From assembly GCA_018873245.2 (NCBI GenBank), contig JAEMBT020000009.1:9557288-9621287 (forward strand): DNA of 64,000 nucleotides, in the 5' to 3' direction. Both the position numbers and the translations under genes were made by a program. The notes under the pieces were generated by a model that saw nothing but the letters and a program-made list of their open reading frames with translations, was not told the DNA's origin and ran no database searches. Shown here piece after piece: positions 1-11,870 of the stretch (within the stretch, counting starts at the first letter, position 1; every line of letters begins with the position of its first letter). Origin of the DNA: Archegozetes longisetosus (lineage: Eukaryota > Arthropoda > Arachnida > Sarcoptiformes > Trhypochthoniidae).

Positions 1-376
1 CATTTGACTATCATCTAAAGTTTTATTCAAGCTACGGACTTAATGACTGGAATCTTATTCTTTTAATGTTCGGTAATTATTATCATTGAATGAAATTAGA
101 AGTGATTTTGACAAATATTTATTCAATTGAGGAATTGTTAAATAATTATTAATTGAGTGTATGAAAATACACATTCAATGAAAATGAATAACATTGTTAG
201 TGCAAAAATAGGTTTAAGAATTGCATAAAGTTAATAGTTTTATAGTGATTTTCACTCATAAACTTTTATTCATTTTGCATGATGAACACAATCTATTAAT
301 TGAGTCTTTCCGTTAATCTGTCTGTCTGTCAATGAGTGCGAAACAAAATTCAAAAGTCAAATCAAAATTATAGAAA
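1..376. other. 3' flank of IR-A, no gene seen
   Basis: AT-rich sequence downstream of the minus-strand receptor IR-A. Similar sequence lies downstream of IR-B, IR-C, IR-D and IR-E (about 22500-22830, 37740-38060, 44600-44890 and 50220-50525), so it belongs to the duplicated receptor unit and probably holds the 3' UTR. I see no open reading frame of note, RNA gene or transposon end. Confidence 0.5.
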
Positions 377-3300
377 TTATTTGAATAGTTTATTGAGCTG
401 GTGCTTAATCTTGTTCATAAACAAGTAATGAATCCATTCCATAATGAAAACAGTAATGCTTAGAATCATTCCATAAATGAAAACCTTGAAAACTCCACTC
501 AAGTTTTCCAAAGTTAACTGTTTGAAGTCTTTAGCTGATTGAGTATCCTCTTGCTCAATCCAACCGGTACTTTTCATCGTTTGCTTAATCCAGTGATCAT
601 AAATTCCACTTTCTCTTAACTGAGTTATGCTGAAAAATTCATTCAATTAAATATACAGACAAAATGAAAACTAGTGCTTACGTTCTGTTCATTGTTGTCA
701 TATTAGTTTTCTGATTATTCATCACAACCAAATTGTAAGGCAATGCTCCACAACCAGATTGTGATATGTGGAGGTCGACTCTATTCCTGAACACTTGCTT
801 TTCTCTCTTCTCGCGGATACGTTTTGAAGTCATTTTGAGATATTTCAATCTGTCGTATGTACCAACAAACACATATTTGTCTGTCGATGACATATCCATA
901 ACGGTTTCATGAAAAGTATCATTAAACATGCTCTCCAAAGGATAAGCAATCATCCTTGACTTGAAATCTTGAGCCATTTCTGATTGATCGTTCATTGCAA
1001 AATCATAAAACAGATTGTACTCGGCAACAATTATATTCCTATAGTTCCACATCTTATGTAAATCATCCCACGAATCTATTTTCTGAATCGGAGTTTTCTG
1101 AATTATGAAACCATGAATACAACCCGTGAAACCACTGAATAAGACTACTCCACCCATCAGTAGCCAAATACCAGTTATAAACGCTTCGCGAGTTGACTTC
1201 GGAATTCTTGTCATTATATCCGAAAGTAAAACAGCTGAAAATTGCCAAATATAATTGAAAAGGGTTCCGATATTTTTCTTCAATAAAGCCATGAATAAGC
1301 AGAGGAGTATAAGAGTAATGCCTAACACTATCCAAACAGGCGGCTCGAAACTGAGAAAATAGATAAATTCAGGTCTAACACCTGGTTTAGTCAAAGATAT
1401 GATGTGATCCGTTAGATGGTATCCTATGGTTTGACTTATTTTGATTTTGCCTTCGTCGAGATAATCCGTAACCAATTTGACTGGTGAAGTTGGATGCACC
1501 AGAATATCCCATGTATTATTAAGCATGGCACTACTTATCGCCTTATGAAATGACCCGAAATCATGAATCGTGAACGCTCTGACGCTTTATTGTAAACAGA
1601 GATGATTCAAATTTAAAATACAGAATCAACGTTTATTTCATTTGATCGATCACCGTTTCAGATTTAGAAAATTTTTATTGAAACATTCTACTAGTTTTTT
1701 GCTAAAGTTGTTGGGGCATCGCATGAATCCATAAGTTATGAAAGTGATTAAATAGATAGTTGTGTTAGAGTTTTTTGCCTTAAATATTAACATTATGGGT
1801 GATCGGAGTAATAATATAGCGAAGTGTTGTAGCCAAATGTTTAACCAAGTTTATTGTGATAAAATTCATATCTAACAATTTATATTTTGCCTTATAATCC
1901 TAAGCGCTATTTAAATTGGTAAAATGTGTGTGTGAAGCAAACCCCACCTAATTCTTATTTTATATTTATCAGAAATCGATAGTTTCAGACAAATTATGAA
2001 AAGCTGTCAATCAACCGAATAATCGCTCAGTTAAAACTTTTATTTCTAAAATGTATTTATTTACTCTTATTATACCTTAATAAAGCATTTGATTATCATC
2101 AATTAGTCAATTTTTATTCAATTGAAATCAAATTTTATATGTGTCCAAATAAGTGAAGTTATATTAGAAAAGAACATGATTTAACTTTCAATTTGTTCTC
2201 CAGCATTCAATAAGTGAAGTCATTGAATGCCAATATTCGATAAAATAAATTATTGAAAGTAAGAATTTATATTTTTTCCCACTTTCCACGACTGACCCGT
2301 GGAATACCGATATTCAATATTTAGTGCCAACATTCCATGATCTCCTACTTTCATCATAACATATGTATTGAAGGCACGGAGAGTCACTGGAAGTTCTTTG
2401 TTTCCTTATATTATGAAAGAAATGAACTAAAATTAAAATATCTATTAATTTATTGACATTGTTTTACTAACGTTCAGCAGTAAACAATTAATTGATTGCT
2501 AAATAAATATAACTAATATTTTTTGGCTGATAATTTCTCGGTACAGATCTATACTACAATTAGTAAAATATGCTTGAAAGCCCATAAAATGCATTAACCT
2601 TAGGTGGCTACGGCTATAATTAAAACAAACAAAATCAATACTAAGATACGAATTTATATTGCTTTAAGCGATATCATTTCAGTCATAAAAATTCGAGAGG
2701 CCATTAATCAATAAATCGACGATAAGATTATTGAATCATTAGATTTAGTCTATGAACAGTGAACATGTTCTTAATAGCAAAGTAAAAGACTCGATTGAAG
2801 TCTATTAGAATAACTAATTTATTAACAATAAGATGAGTTCGAAAGTATTAGTCAGTCTGGTAGAAGTCAGTTTTACCGAAAAGATTAATTGTTTTGTTTT
2901 TGTATTTCAGTTTGGATTTAAGGAAACTTCTCTAATTTTCAAACTCACAATGAAAAGTTCGACTTTATGAATGCAAGTTTCGAGTATAGATTCGATGTTT
3001 TATTCAAAGAATATTTATAATCCATTTAATGAATTATAAAATTTATAATATAACGATATACTGCAAATAAGAGTTAAGCCAAATCAGTAAATACAAAGTT
3101 AAAATTTTGATTCAACTTTCAAAGGTGCAAACAATATTTTTATAACTCTACTAATAAGTTAATTTTTTAGTTTCAAAATTAAGCTCGAATATTTATGGAA
3201 ATCAATATACAAAATTTTTTTAATCTTATCATTTTTCGCTGTTGACTTTTCATACTTAAGTTTTAGTCTAAACCTGTTGATTATTATCAGATTTTTTATT

Positions 3301-4002
3301 TTGTTTCATTAATGTGAATAGACGAACAAACCTAAAGTTAAGGAATTAGAAGATCAGTTTTGAAATAGATTTCAATCTGTTTCGGTTAGGCTCACTGATT
3401 AAAATGGGACTCTTATAAACTAGATCTGTCGGACTGACACCAATCAATTCGAATTCAGGTTTCAATAGATTTTTTGAAGAATAAAAATCTAATCAAAATA
3501 GTTTAATGCAAAACTTTTCTGTTGAGATTACATAACAGCCAAATATCTTGAAAACACACAAAAATGAATCATTAAAGTTTTAAAGTATCAAAAATTCAAT
3601 CGAAATTCAAATTTTTTATCAATAAAGATTTGTGAATTGACACATTTTGTTTCTACTCCGACTAATATTTAACTCTGCTAATTAATGAATAAAACCAAAA
3701 TTAAAGTGATTTTATTGTATTGAGTACACATGACTGTATTTAATTCTTTGATATTAAATTCATTGACTTACTTCACTTCATCCTTAACCATGAATTCTCT
3801 CATTAGAGCCATTAACGGACCACAAAATCGATTCTTTACCTCTTCACCGGTAACTTGTCTTTTATGAGTTATATACGGTACGAGATTACCGAATAAAATA
3901 CTGACAGTTCTGTTAATCGGTTGATTAGGAAATAATGAATACGTTCTATTAGAATATATCTCATGACAGAGTTTGGTATTCATTTTATTCAGATTCAAAT
4001 CA
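377..4002 (-). CDS. IR-A, divergent ionotropic receptor, apparently intact (5' exons unresolved)
   Basis: Ionotropic-glutamate-receptor-type ligand-gated channel, probably chemosensory. Three minus-strand exons are visible: 3772-4002 (first ligand-binding lobe, with GPLMALMREF), 682-1584 and 377-629. The donor at 3771 (GTAAGT) and acceptor at 1585 are in matching phase across a 2.2 kb intron. The last intron (630-681) runs from GTAAGC to TTTTTCAG, also in phase. The middle exon carries the end of lobe S1 (LLNNTWDI in paralogs), a first membrane helix after FEPPVW, the pore region, a second helix (LLMGGVVLFSGFTG) and lobe S2. The last exon has ITQLRESG, then the final membrane helix (LSITVFIMEWI). 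I see no stop or frameshift in these exons. The canonical SYTANLAAF motif is replaced, so this is a divergent lineage. The N-terminal exon or exons are not resolved. Confidence 0.75.
1585..3771 (-). other. Large intron of IR-A
   Basis: AT-rich intron separating the two ligand-binding-lobe exons. Diverged copies of the same intron sequence occur in IR-C (39265-41533) and, with insertions, in IR-B and IR-E. The block at 2320-2420 resembles 18840-18910 and 40390-40460. No transposon end or second gene is visible inside it. Confidence 0.55.
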
Positions 4003-4794
4003 CTTGTTTCGGACTACATCACAATATTGGTTCTGACTTCAAAAACTGAAACGCAATATTCTTTCGCCTGTTTAAATAAGTTTTGAATATTGTCGTTTCA
4101 GAATTTCGATCGAAATAATCAATAGTTATGTTGACAATAAAACAATAGTGGAGCTTTTAAGTGATATCTCGACCAATGACAATATTATTTAGTATTTTGC
4201 CTTTGATGTTTTGAGATCAATATTTTCCAATTTTATTGCAAAAATTTAGTTTATTTCCGAAATTTTCAAAATTTTTCATATTGTGCTTACATTTCGTCTA
4301 AATAATATTCGAATTCCATTCTTGATTTGTTAGGCTTCGGCTGCTGTCCGGTTTTATTTTAAGTTGTTCGCTGTTTTCTATTCTACTCGAATTATTATAT
4401 AATACGCAATTCTTAGACTGACTTTCTGTTAATTGAAAAAATTGACAATATATACTTGTCCTTTATCTATATTTTGTTTATAAAAGCTTTCAAAGTATAT
4501 TCTTCTTCTATTCTCATTTAACTCTTATATAAATGAGGTGTAAGTAAATTGGCTGCAGGATTCAAATCTATTATAACACTGTTGGTTTTCAAAATAATTT
4601 AAAAAAATTTTTACATAAAGTAAATCAATTATCATTCTGTTGATTTTATAAATGAAAGATTTTACTGCTCTAAAAATAATTATTTAAAAATTTTTCAATC
4701 CTTGCGATAACCTGTTTTGTGCCAGTACTTTCATAATAAATTCGGGGGTGAATCTTAGCAATCCCTGCTCGGAGTGTTCCTATTGACCTATATT
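4003..4794 (-). other. Conserved upstream block of IR genes; possible promoter or 5' exon
   Basis: Upstream of IR-A. A block at about 4340-4535 is conserved at 21640-21845, 42110-42335 and 56020-56340, each time 5' of an IR lobe-S1 exon. It includes a TATATAAG-like box (minus strand, about 4525-4535) and a stretch that translates as NSSRIENSEQL or close variants. It could be a first exon, a 5' UTR or a promoter. Reading frames are interrupted differently in each copy, so I do not call a coding exon. Confidence 0.35.
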
Positions 4795-5585
4795 AACGAG
4801 TTATATGTCGTTGGAAAGGTCTCGTCAATCTGAGTCCAGCGATACCATACATGATGACCTGTGACCTCGGGTTAGCCGACGGGTGACCTTTAATCTCTGA
4901 GCTATTATCACAATACTTGACCCCTACAACATATTAGATGGAATCAGTGAAAACCGGAATTTTACATCTATAAAACTATATTTAATAGAGAAATAATAAT
5001 TATATATCTAATGAATATATTCGCCTCCCGTCTGGTTGACAAAGGCCCAACGAGGTCAGAGGTTACACTTACCAGTATCACTAATTTATAAATTGACTTC
5101 TTTCTTTTACTTGTTCGAAAGTAGCATCAAGCTAAAATTAACTTGTAAATTTTTAAAAATTTTATCTGACATTGTTTGTTTTGACTTGCAAAATAAACAA
5201 TTTGCAAGAATAAAGAGACAAAAAAATTAAAAGGTATGAAAACGAAGTTCAACTTCATACTGTGTACTCAAAAGTTTTAAGTGGGAGATCAATCTAAACA
5301 ATAGCGCCATTGGTAAGTGTAACCTCTGACCTCGCTGGGACTTTGTCAACTAGGAGGGAGACGAATATATTCATTAGATATGTAACTATTATTTTGCCAT
5401 TAAATATTCTTTTGAAGATATGAAATTCCGGTTTTCACTGATTCCATCTAATACATATCATTGGAAAGGTCTCGACATACAGAGCTCAACGATGCCAGAC
5501 ATGGTAACCTGTGACCTCGAGTTTACGGACGGGTTACCTTTGACTTCTGACCTCTGACCAAAATACTTAACTCCTACAACATATA
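4795..5585. repeat. Direct repeat pair interrupted by an inverted-repeat element
   Basis: Two related copies of a roughly 130-bp unit lie head to tail at about 4795-4934 and 5452-5585 (shared words TGGAAAGGTCTCG, CTGTGACCTCG, CCTACAACATAT). Between them sits a palindromic element, 4935-5450, whose arms begin TAGATGGAATCAGTGAAAAC and stay about 80-90% alike for roughly 145 bp. The simplest reading is a tandem satellite unit into which a foldback-type MITE inserted. The short open frame at 5036-5230 lies in the palindrome loop and is not a convincing gene. Confidence 0.65.
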
Positions 5586-6605
5586 CAGTCGATTGCATAA
5601 CTATTTGCAGTATTTCAGCTGTTTATAAAATGTGACTAGGTGATCCGATTTTGACCAGGTTGGTTTTAAATTAAAGCTTATATGATCCGGTTTAATCGTC
5701 TATGAGCTTGTTAAATTATTATTAAAGTTTTAAGAATAAGGCTCATTTATGTAAAATTTTGTTAATTTATATTAAAAAATTTCGGATAATTTTCTATATA
5801 AAATATTTAATTAACAACGACGTCATTAATTGGTAACCCATTGTAAACATTTGTTTGTTTTGACAATTGAGTGATAATTTGGTGACACTTTAATGACAAT
5901 TTGGTGATAATTTGGCGACAATTGTATATACAGTCGATTCCATGACTATCTGCAGTGTTTGAATTGCTTATACCTCTTGACTGGGCGATCAAATCATTTA
6001 TATATATAATTTCAATTCGTTTAATAACAATAACTAGGAAACTGAACTATCGGTTAGGTGGACCGTTTTGAGCGCAATCATTTTAAAAATGGGGAAAATA
6101 AATGTTTGCATCTAAAGTGTTTCTGTATTCATCCAGTTGTCATTAAGTGTTAAATATGAAAGTTTACTAAACGTTCTTTGGGGATATAAGCTATTAGTAT
6201 CGGTGAGCGATTGCATTAATTCATAAATAGTGAACATGTCTAATTATTGATTACTAATTAATATTGCTTCTAAATTTTATATTTAAATTAAGAAATATAG
6301 GCACAATGATGCAAGATATATTAGAGATGTTTTTGGTTGAAACCGGAAAATTATGCTGTATGATCAAGGGACGCATTTTAGTTTCGGCGGTTGTATTCTA
6401 TAAATTTCAGTCACTGATTGAAATCAAAACACAATAATTATACAATATTATTTAGTATAATTTAAGGTATTATATATTTATCAAAACTTAAGTGTTATTA
6501 TAATTGAAACGAATTTAATAAGATATCAATTATTACTCAAATGACTTTCGTCTAATCTATTCGATTGTGAGCGAGGGTAAGAAATAAAATAGGATATTAT
6601 AAATA
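5586..6605. other. Spacer with a short direct repeat
   Basis: AT-rich spacer. A segment of about 70 bp beginning ATATACAGTCGATT appears at about 5583-5655 and again at about 5926-5995 in direct orientation. The stretch 6105-6180 resembles 30235-30310 (shared TCTAAAGTGTTTCTGTATT), an older dispersed duplicate. No gene is supported. Confidence 0.4.
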
Positions 6606-7018
6606 TTAGGGTTTTGCTTATGTAATGCGGTTTTTGTTAGTAAAATTGCACCCGTCGCCCGGATTCAGGGTTGTCTTCGACACTGAAGTCGTTGTTTCAG
6701 AAACGCGAAAACCATCGCTGACACTGACTCACACTCAGAGCTTTGCGACCATATGTGTCTCGAATGTGTTGTGCGGCTTCGGTAGCATTTGATCCCCGAT
6801 CAAATTCATACAACAAACAATGTCTTATGTGAGTCTTAGTCGGAAACTCTTCAGCCATTTTGGACACAATTTATTTAAAGATTATTTGTCAATAATTTGA
6901 GTTTAGATATGACTCTTTTGGATGACTTTCCAAAAAATTTGTAAACAATCGATTACTGACTCAAAATTGACCTCAAACATAACGTTAAAAAAACTGCATT
7001 ACATAAGCAAAACCCTAA
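6606..7018 (-). mobile_element. Internally deleted mariner element keeping only the transposase N-terminus
   Basis: A 413-bp element with terminal inverted repeats TTAGGGTTTTGCTTATGTAA, flanked by a TA target duplication (6604-6605 and 7019-7020), as expected for Tc1/mariner. Inside, on the minus strand, a remnant reads MAEEFPTKTHIRHCLLYEFD and continues to a QCQRWFSRF motif, the N-terminal helix-turn-helix region of mariner (SETMAR-type) transposases. It then hits a TGA. The catalytic domain is missing altogether, so the copy is non-autonomous. Confidence 0.85.
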
Positions 7019-7020
7019 TA

Positions 7021-7866
7021 CTATAGTAATACAGTTTGTCCAAAATAAAACTTAACTCAGATGAAGCAGTTAAAGGCTTTTACAATTTGATATTTTAATC
7101 GCAAGTAATATCAATTACTCATATACTGAAAACTCGATCTATCAAAATGAACTTTTATTGATCTAATGTAGTTTACAAAAATAGTGTTTAAAGATGTTCT
7201 CTACAACATATGCTTATTAATGTCAATTATAGTCGCACTTGTTGATCCTTTTTTACCAAATTTATCAGCAAGTTCTTCTCTAGTTCGATCACAAGACTTA
7301 TCTGACAAATAAGTTTTATAAATAAAAACTCTTTACTTTATTGAGAAGACCATTTTAAATACTACTTTTGTTTTTATCTCAAACATTATGATTAAAAAGT
7401 TGACTTTTGTTTTATTCATTTCGAACTTTATTCATAGCTGCATCTAACCGATGCTTAATATTAAAGAAAAGTTGTACTCAAAATTTAAGTTTAGTTGTAT
7501 TTTGGACAATCTGTATATAACACATGATAACCACATTCGTAGTTATCGTCATTAAACAAATGTCAATTATAAAAGGCAGTCCATCTCAATTTCCCAATTG
7601 TAACCTGTCATAACTACTGAACCAATAAAGCTAGCGTCAAATGGTTTTCACTAAAATGAACTTCAGACCTTTGAAAATAGATGGCTGGAAACCCACCACA
7701 GTAGCACTCCTTATGCTGCTAAAAAAGGATTAAGCGAAACCTCCCGATTTGCTATAGCGACATTATAATAAATAGTTATAACGAGTATAACAGTATTTAT
7801 AGAAATAGACATAACATTAAAGTAAATATTATGTTAATAAAGGTCATCGATTTCCAACACATGAAA
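7021..7866. other. Spacer between mariner relic and GR1
   Basis: AT-rich sequence 3' of GR1. The segment 7750-7860 is the 3' flank shared by all four GR copies (compare 10430-10500, 16070-16165 and 31560-31676). Nothing else recognisable was found. Confidence 0.4.
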
Positions 7867-8735
7867 TTAATACAAAGACATTTCTATAATTTTCAACATA
7901 AAAATCATAGTCAAAGCTGTGATCTATAAATAATAGAAATAGTCTTAAAATCTATATCAAATTATAAGTCAGTTCTTACTTCATATCCACGAAAGTGGTT
8001 TATAATAAATAGTTTCCAGCAATAAAATCCAATTTTCTTTTGACTCAATCTCTCAATGAATGACGACAACTAAAAAATAATTAAAATAGTTTATTCAATG
8101 AGTAATTGTTTAATTTTTGTGAGTTTAACAAACTTTAATGTGTGTGGTATTCGTAAACGATAACTTATTTGGTGTGAACACGATTCCCAATAACATACCA
8201 TACATTCTATTAGTTTGATAATAGATAGAAGAGGCACAACTTGTGATTAATATCAGAGGGAATATGAAATAAAGAGGAGCATAAATGAAAGTTAATTTCA
8301 TTATTAAATTAGTATTCGAGAATATGCCAATGAATAAGAGTAGGTCAATTATAGTAGTGTATAGAGACCAAATCCAGAATAAATATTTCGACCAAAAGTC
8401 TTTATTAAACGAGTTGATTTCCAAATAAATTGTATTCAAAGCCTTCATTATAGACATAGCTCTTCTTTCAGTTAAGTTTGATTTGTCTTTGGCAAAAATC
8501 TTAATTTTCTCATTCAATTCTTCAACTTTAATAGATAGGTAATAACAAATGAGGTAAAAGTAGACGATATGGTATATAACAACCATACACACGTGATAAG
8601 CGGTTAAAACGAAGATCAAATTCAGAGGAAATACATAGAAAATGAATTGAATGAGAGAGCAGTTGGAAAAGATCGGAAGATTGAAACCTATCAAAACAAA
8701 TGGTACATCCACTAGTTTTGAGAAATTATCACAAA
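7867..8735 (-). pseudogene. GR1, 5'-truncated gustatory-receptor-like 7TM gene
   Basis: C-terminal half of a 7TM chemoreceptor, with minus-strand exons at 8134-8735, 7980-8069 and 7867-7923. The last two introns are short and in phase: donor GTTTGT to TTTTTTAG, and GTAAGA to ATTTATAG. Homology to GR2 stops abruptly near 8735, and the upstream DNA matches instead the block at about 12795, so the first half (about 165 residues in GR2) was lost by a rearrangement. The 30-residue exon carries IGFYCWKLFIINHF, which resembles the conserved block before TM7 in arthropod gustatory receptors. The remaining frame is open, but no start of its own is evident, so I call a fragment. Confidence 0.7.
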
Positions 8736-10498
8736 ATTAACTAAAATTAGAGATAATTCATATCAAAATTAGCATGATTGATTAACATGTTTTACTCATT
8801 TGTGCATTGCAATGGTTCAAAAGTCTTATATTTGCGTTCCTGACTCGAAGTCTAAAAGTCGACTATTTTTATGCATTTTTGTAGGCAACTAAAACATTTT
8901 ATGAATCACTTTTAGAGTTTTATATTTTAAACTTTACTTTTAAAATAGGTAAATTTTCTATTATATAAATTAAGATTTTTGATAATTTAATAGTTAATTC
9001 TGAGAATTAAAATAATAGACAATTATTTGACTATCTATTACAGTGAAAATTATGATAAATCTTCAAATAATAAACAATAATAGTATATAAAAATTTGACT
9101 AAATATTTTATGAATACTTATGAAATTAAACCATAAATAAAATTTCTGTCGACTAAATATAAAGAGATTGAGAATTTAATCTTAATAACTAAAATCTCAA
9201 TGAGAATATAAGTTGCTTTCGATAGAGGTTGAAATAAAGGTTAATTGATAATCAAATTTATTTTCCGAACCTTAATTATGCAATTATATTATGGACAATG
9301 TTTATGGATTTCGGTTATTTGACGGGTGTAAAATCAGAGGTTAAATTCGGCGAGTACAAATTATCAAAGAAATTCAAATTCATAGGTCATATCATGTTAG
9401 AACAAATATTGAAAACAATTTAAAGTTGATGAATAGTTAAGTTTGTAAATAATATAACAATTAAATTACATAGTCGTTTGCATCTATGGTGTTAATAATG
9501 TTTGAAGAATTTAATTATTAACAGAAGTTTAATCTGATTAACCTATCAGATTAAACCTATCCCTACAAGAAAAATAACTGATATTCTCATTGAGATTTAA
9601 GCTATTGAATCCTTCTCTAAACTTCTTTATACTTAGTGCACAGAAATTTATTTTTGAGTTACATATTATATATTCTAATTATTATGTAAAATTATTTTTC
9701 AAAATTTTTACTGTATGAGTCGAGTATATATCAAAAATATAATGGAAAGTATGCGTGTCAAATTCACATTAATCAGTAATAAGAGATTCAAGTAGAAACT
9801 TACTTTTTAAAACTAAGTTCCAAACTTTGTTAAAGAATCATGGAGTGATGTGTCGACCTCAGAAAGAGATGCAAAATATAATTTCAATTTGAATATCTCA
9901 TTAATATCAACACGTGCTCGCTTAATGAGGGACATTTTTATAAAATGAATATTTAGATTAATCGATATATCACTTTAATACTGCATTTAATGTTCTATAT
10001 TTTGCAACTTTACAGTTTGTGAAAAGTTAACTTTAAGTGTATATTAAATATGCATAGAACGCTAAATGGGTGCAGAGAATAGTGTTGACAATGACAGAGT
10101 CGACATTAAACTGGTTTCACTGTATTAAATATTGTGAAAGTTTTTAGATATAAGTTATAAATATAAGAATAGAGAGTCAGATAAATTAAACATATAATAC
10201 TTTGAACAAATATTAGAAGAGACACTAAACCCTCAGTACAACGCGACACACATTCTTTGACTAAGTGTATGACATGATCCAACCACAAATCAAAATATCA
10301 CGAACTCATATTTTAGCAGAAAAACTAACATTTGATTCACCACATTGAAGTAGACTTATTAGACTTTCTGTTTCGCTCAAACCTGACATTAGCCGACATT
10401 CATTTTTAACACTTTTAACTACAGTGTATTAAATAATTATAACGAGTATAACAGCAACTATAGAAATAGATTTAAAATGAATATAAAATTAATAGAAG
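8736..10498. repeat. Duplicated block, copy I
   Basis: Intergenic sequence downstream of GR2 that recurs almost unchanged downstream of GR3 (about 12795-16165). Matching landmarks include ATGATTGATTAACATG, TGGTTCAAAAGTCTTATA and the sequence around 10250-10400. This copy lacks two insertions present in copy II, at about 9160 and about 10043, and so serves as the empty site for both. Older, more diverged relatives lie at about 29880-30300 and 34630-34920. No gene is supported; the 60-residue frame at 10106-10288 is spurious. Confidence 0.8.
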
Positions 10499-11870
10499 TC
10501 AACGATTTTCGATACATAAAATCAATAAAAAAGACATTTCTATTATTTTCAGCATGAAAATTATAGTAAAAGCTGCGATCTATAAATAATAAAAATAGTC
10601 TTAAAATTCATATTAAATTACAAACTAGTTCTTACTTCATATCCACGAAAGTGGTTTATAATAAATAGTTTCCAGCAATAAAATCCAATTTTCTTTTGAC
10701 TCAATCTCTCAATGAATGACGACAACTAAAAAATAATTAAAATCGTTTACTCAATTAGTAATTATTTAATTAATGTAAGTTTTACAAACTTTTATGTGTG
10801 TGGAATTAGTCAAGGAAAACTTATTAGGTGTGAACATGATTCCCAATAATATATTACATATTTTATTAGTGTGACAATGAACAGAAGAGGCACAACTTAT
10901 GATTAATATCAGAGGGAATATGAAAAAAAGTAGAACCATATATGAAAATTAATTTCAATATTAAATCAGAATTCGAGAATATGCCAACAAATAAAGCTAG
11001 GTCAATTATAGGAGTGTTTAGAAACCAAATCCATAATAAATATTTTGACCAAAAGTCTTTATTAAACGAGTTTATTTCCAAATAGTTTGTATTCAAAGCC
11101 TTCATTATAGACATAGCTCTTCTGTCAGTTAATTTTGATTTGCCTTTGGTAAAAATCTTAATTTTCTCATTCACTTCTTCAGCTTTAATAGACAGGTAAT
11201 AACATATGAGGTAAAAGTAAACGATATGGTATATAAAAACCATATACATGCGATAAATGCTTAAAACGAAGATCAAATTCAGAGGAAATACATAGAAAAT
11301 GAATTGAATGAGAGAGCAGTTGAGAAAGATCGGAAAATTGAAACCAATTAACATAAATGGTACAGTCACTAGTTTTAAGATATTATCACAAATGTAGAAT
11401 ATTCTTTTCGCTGTCTTCATTAATTTGTAGATTTTGGCTTCGTTAGAAAGTCCAATGCTTAGCGGTGAAGTGAGCCCTGATATCATCTCAAATAGTCTCA
11501 AATAGTTCGGGAATTCGTTATTCTTGTAATTTCTATAATGAATCCATTGTGTAACCAGCGCCAAGGAAATTTGTATTATCATTAAGATATTGCAGTGAGT
11601 TTTCGCGTTCATAAAGTATGAGAAGTCCAGAATTATTATAAAATATTCAGGATTTTCTTCTGGTAATAGTAAGGAAATGATACATTTGATCAAAAATATC
11701 AAATTTTCTATAGTAACTAATAATGGATTATGAAATCTGCTCCTTTTATTTGTTCCATATTGGAAAAGAGATATACCGTTGAGATATAGATGAGATCCGG
11801 CAGAATTGACCAACAATCCTGACGGTAATATTTGTGAAGGATCGAAATCACTTTCTATATTGAACGCCAT
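10499..11870 (-). CDS. GR2, gustatory-receptor-like 7TM gene with one frameshift
   Basis: Multipass chemoreceptor of the insect/arthropod gustatory receptor type. Minus-strand exons are 10790-11870, 10636-10725 and 10499-10579, joined by introns of 64 and 56 bp, all in phase 0. The start MAFNIESDFDPSQI is shared with GR3 and GR4. Hydrophobic segments are spaced as in a 7TM protein; the product would be about 416 residues, typical for the family. A run of seven A at 10923-10929 is one base longer than the equivalent in GR1, GR3 and GR4 and shifts the frame about 50 codons before the end of exon 1. This is either a young pseudogene or a homopolymer assembly error. Exon 2 has IGFYCWKLFIINHF; the usual TYxxxxxQF of TM7 is not seen. 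Confidence 0.7.

Noticed and set aside
1063-1335. 90-residue minus-strand frame
   Set aside because: Overlaps the IR-A middle exon in another frame; no independent support.
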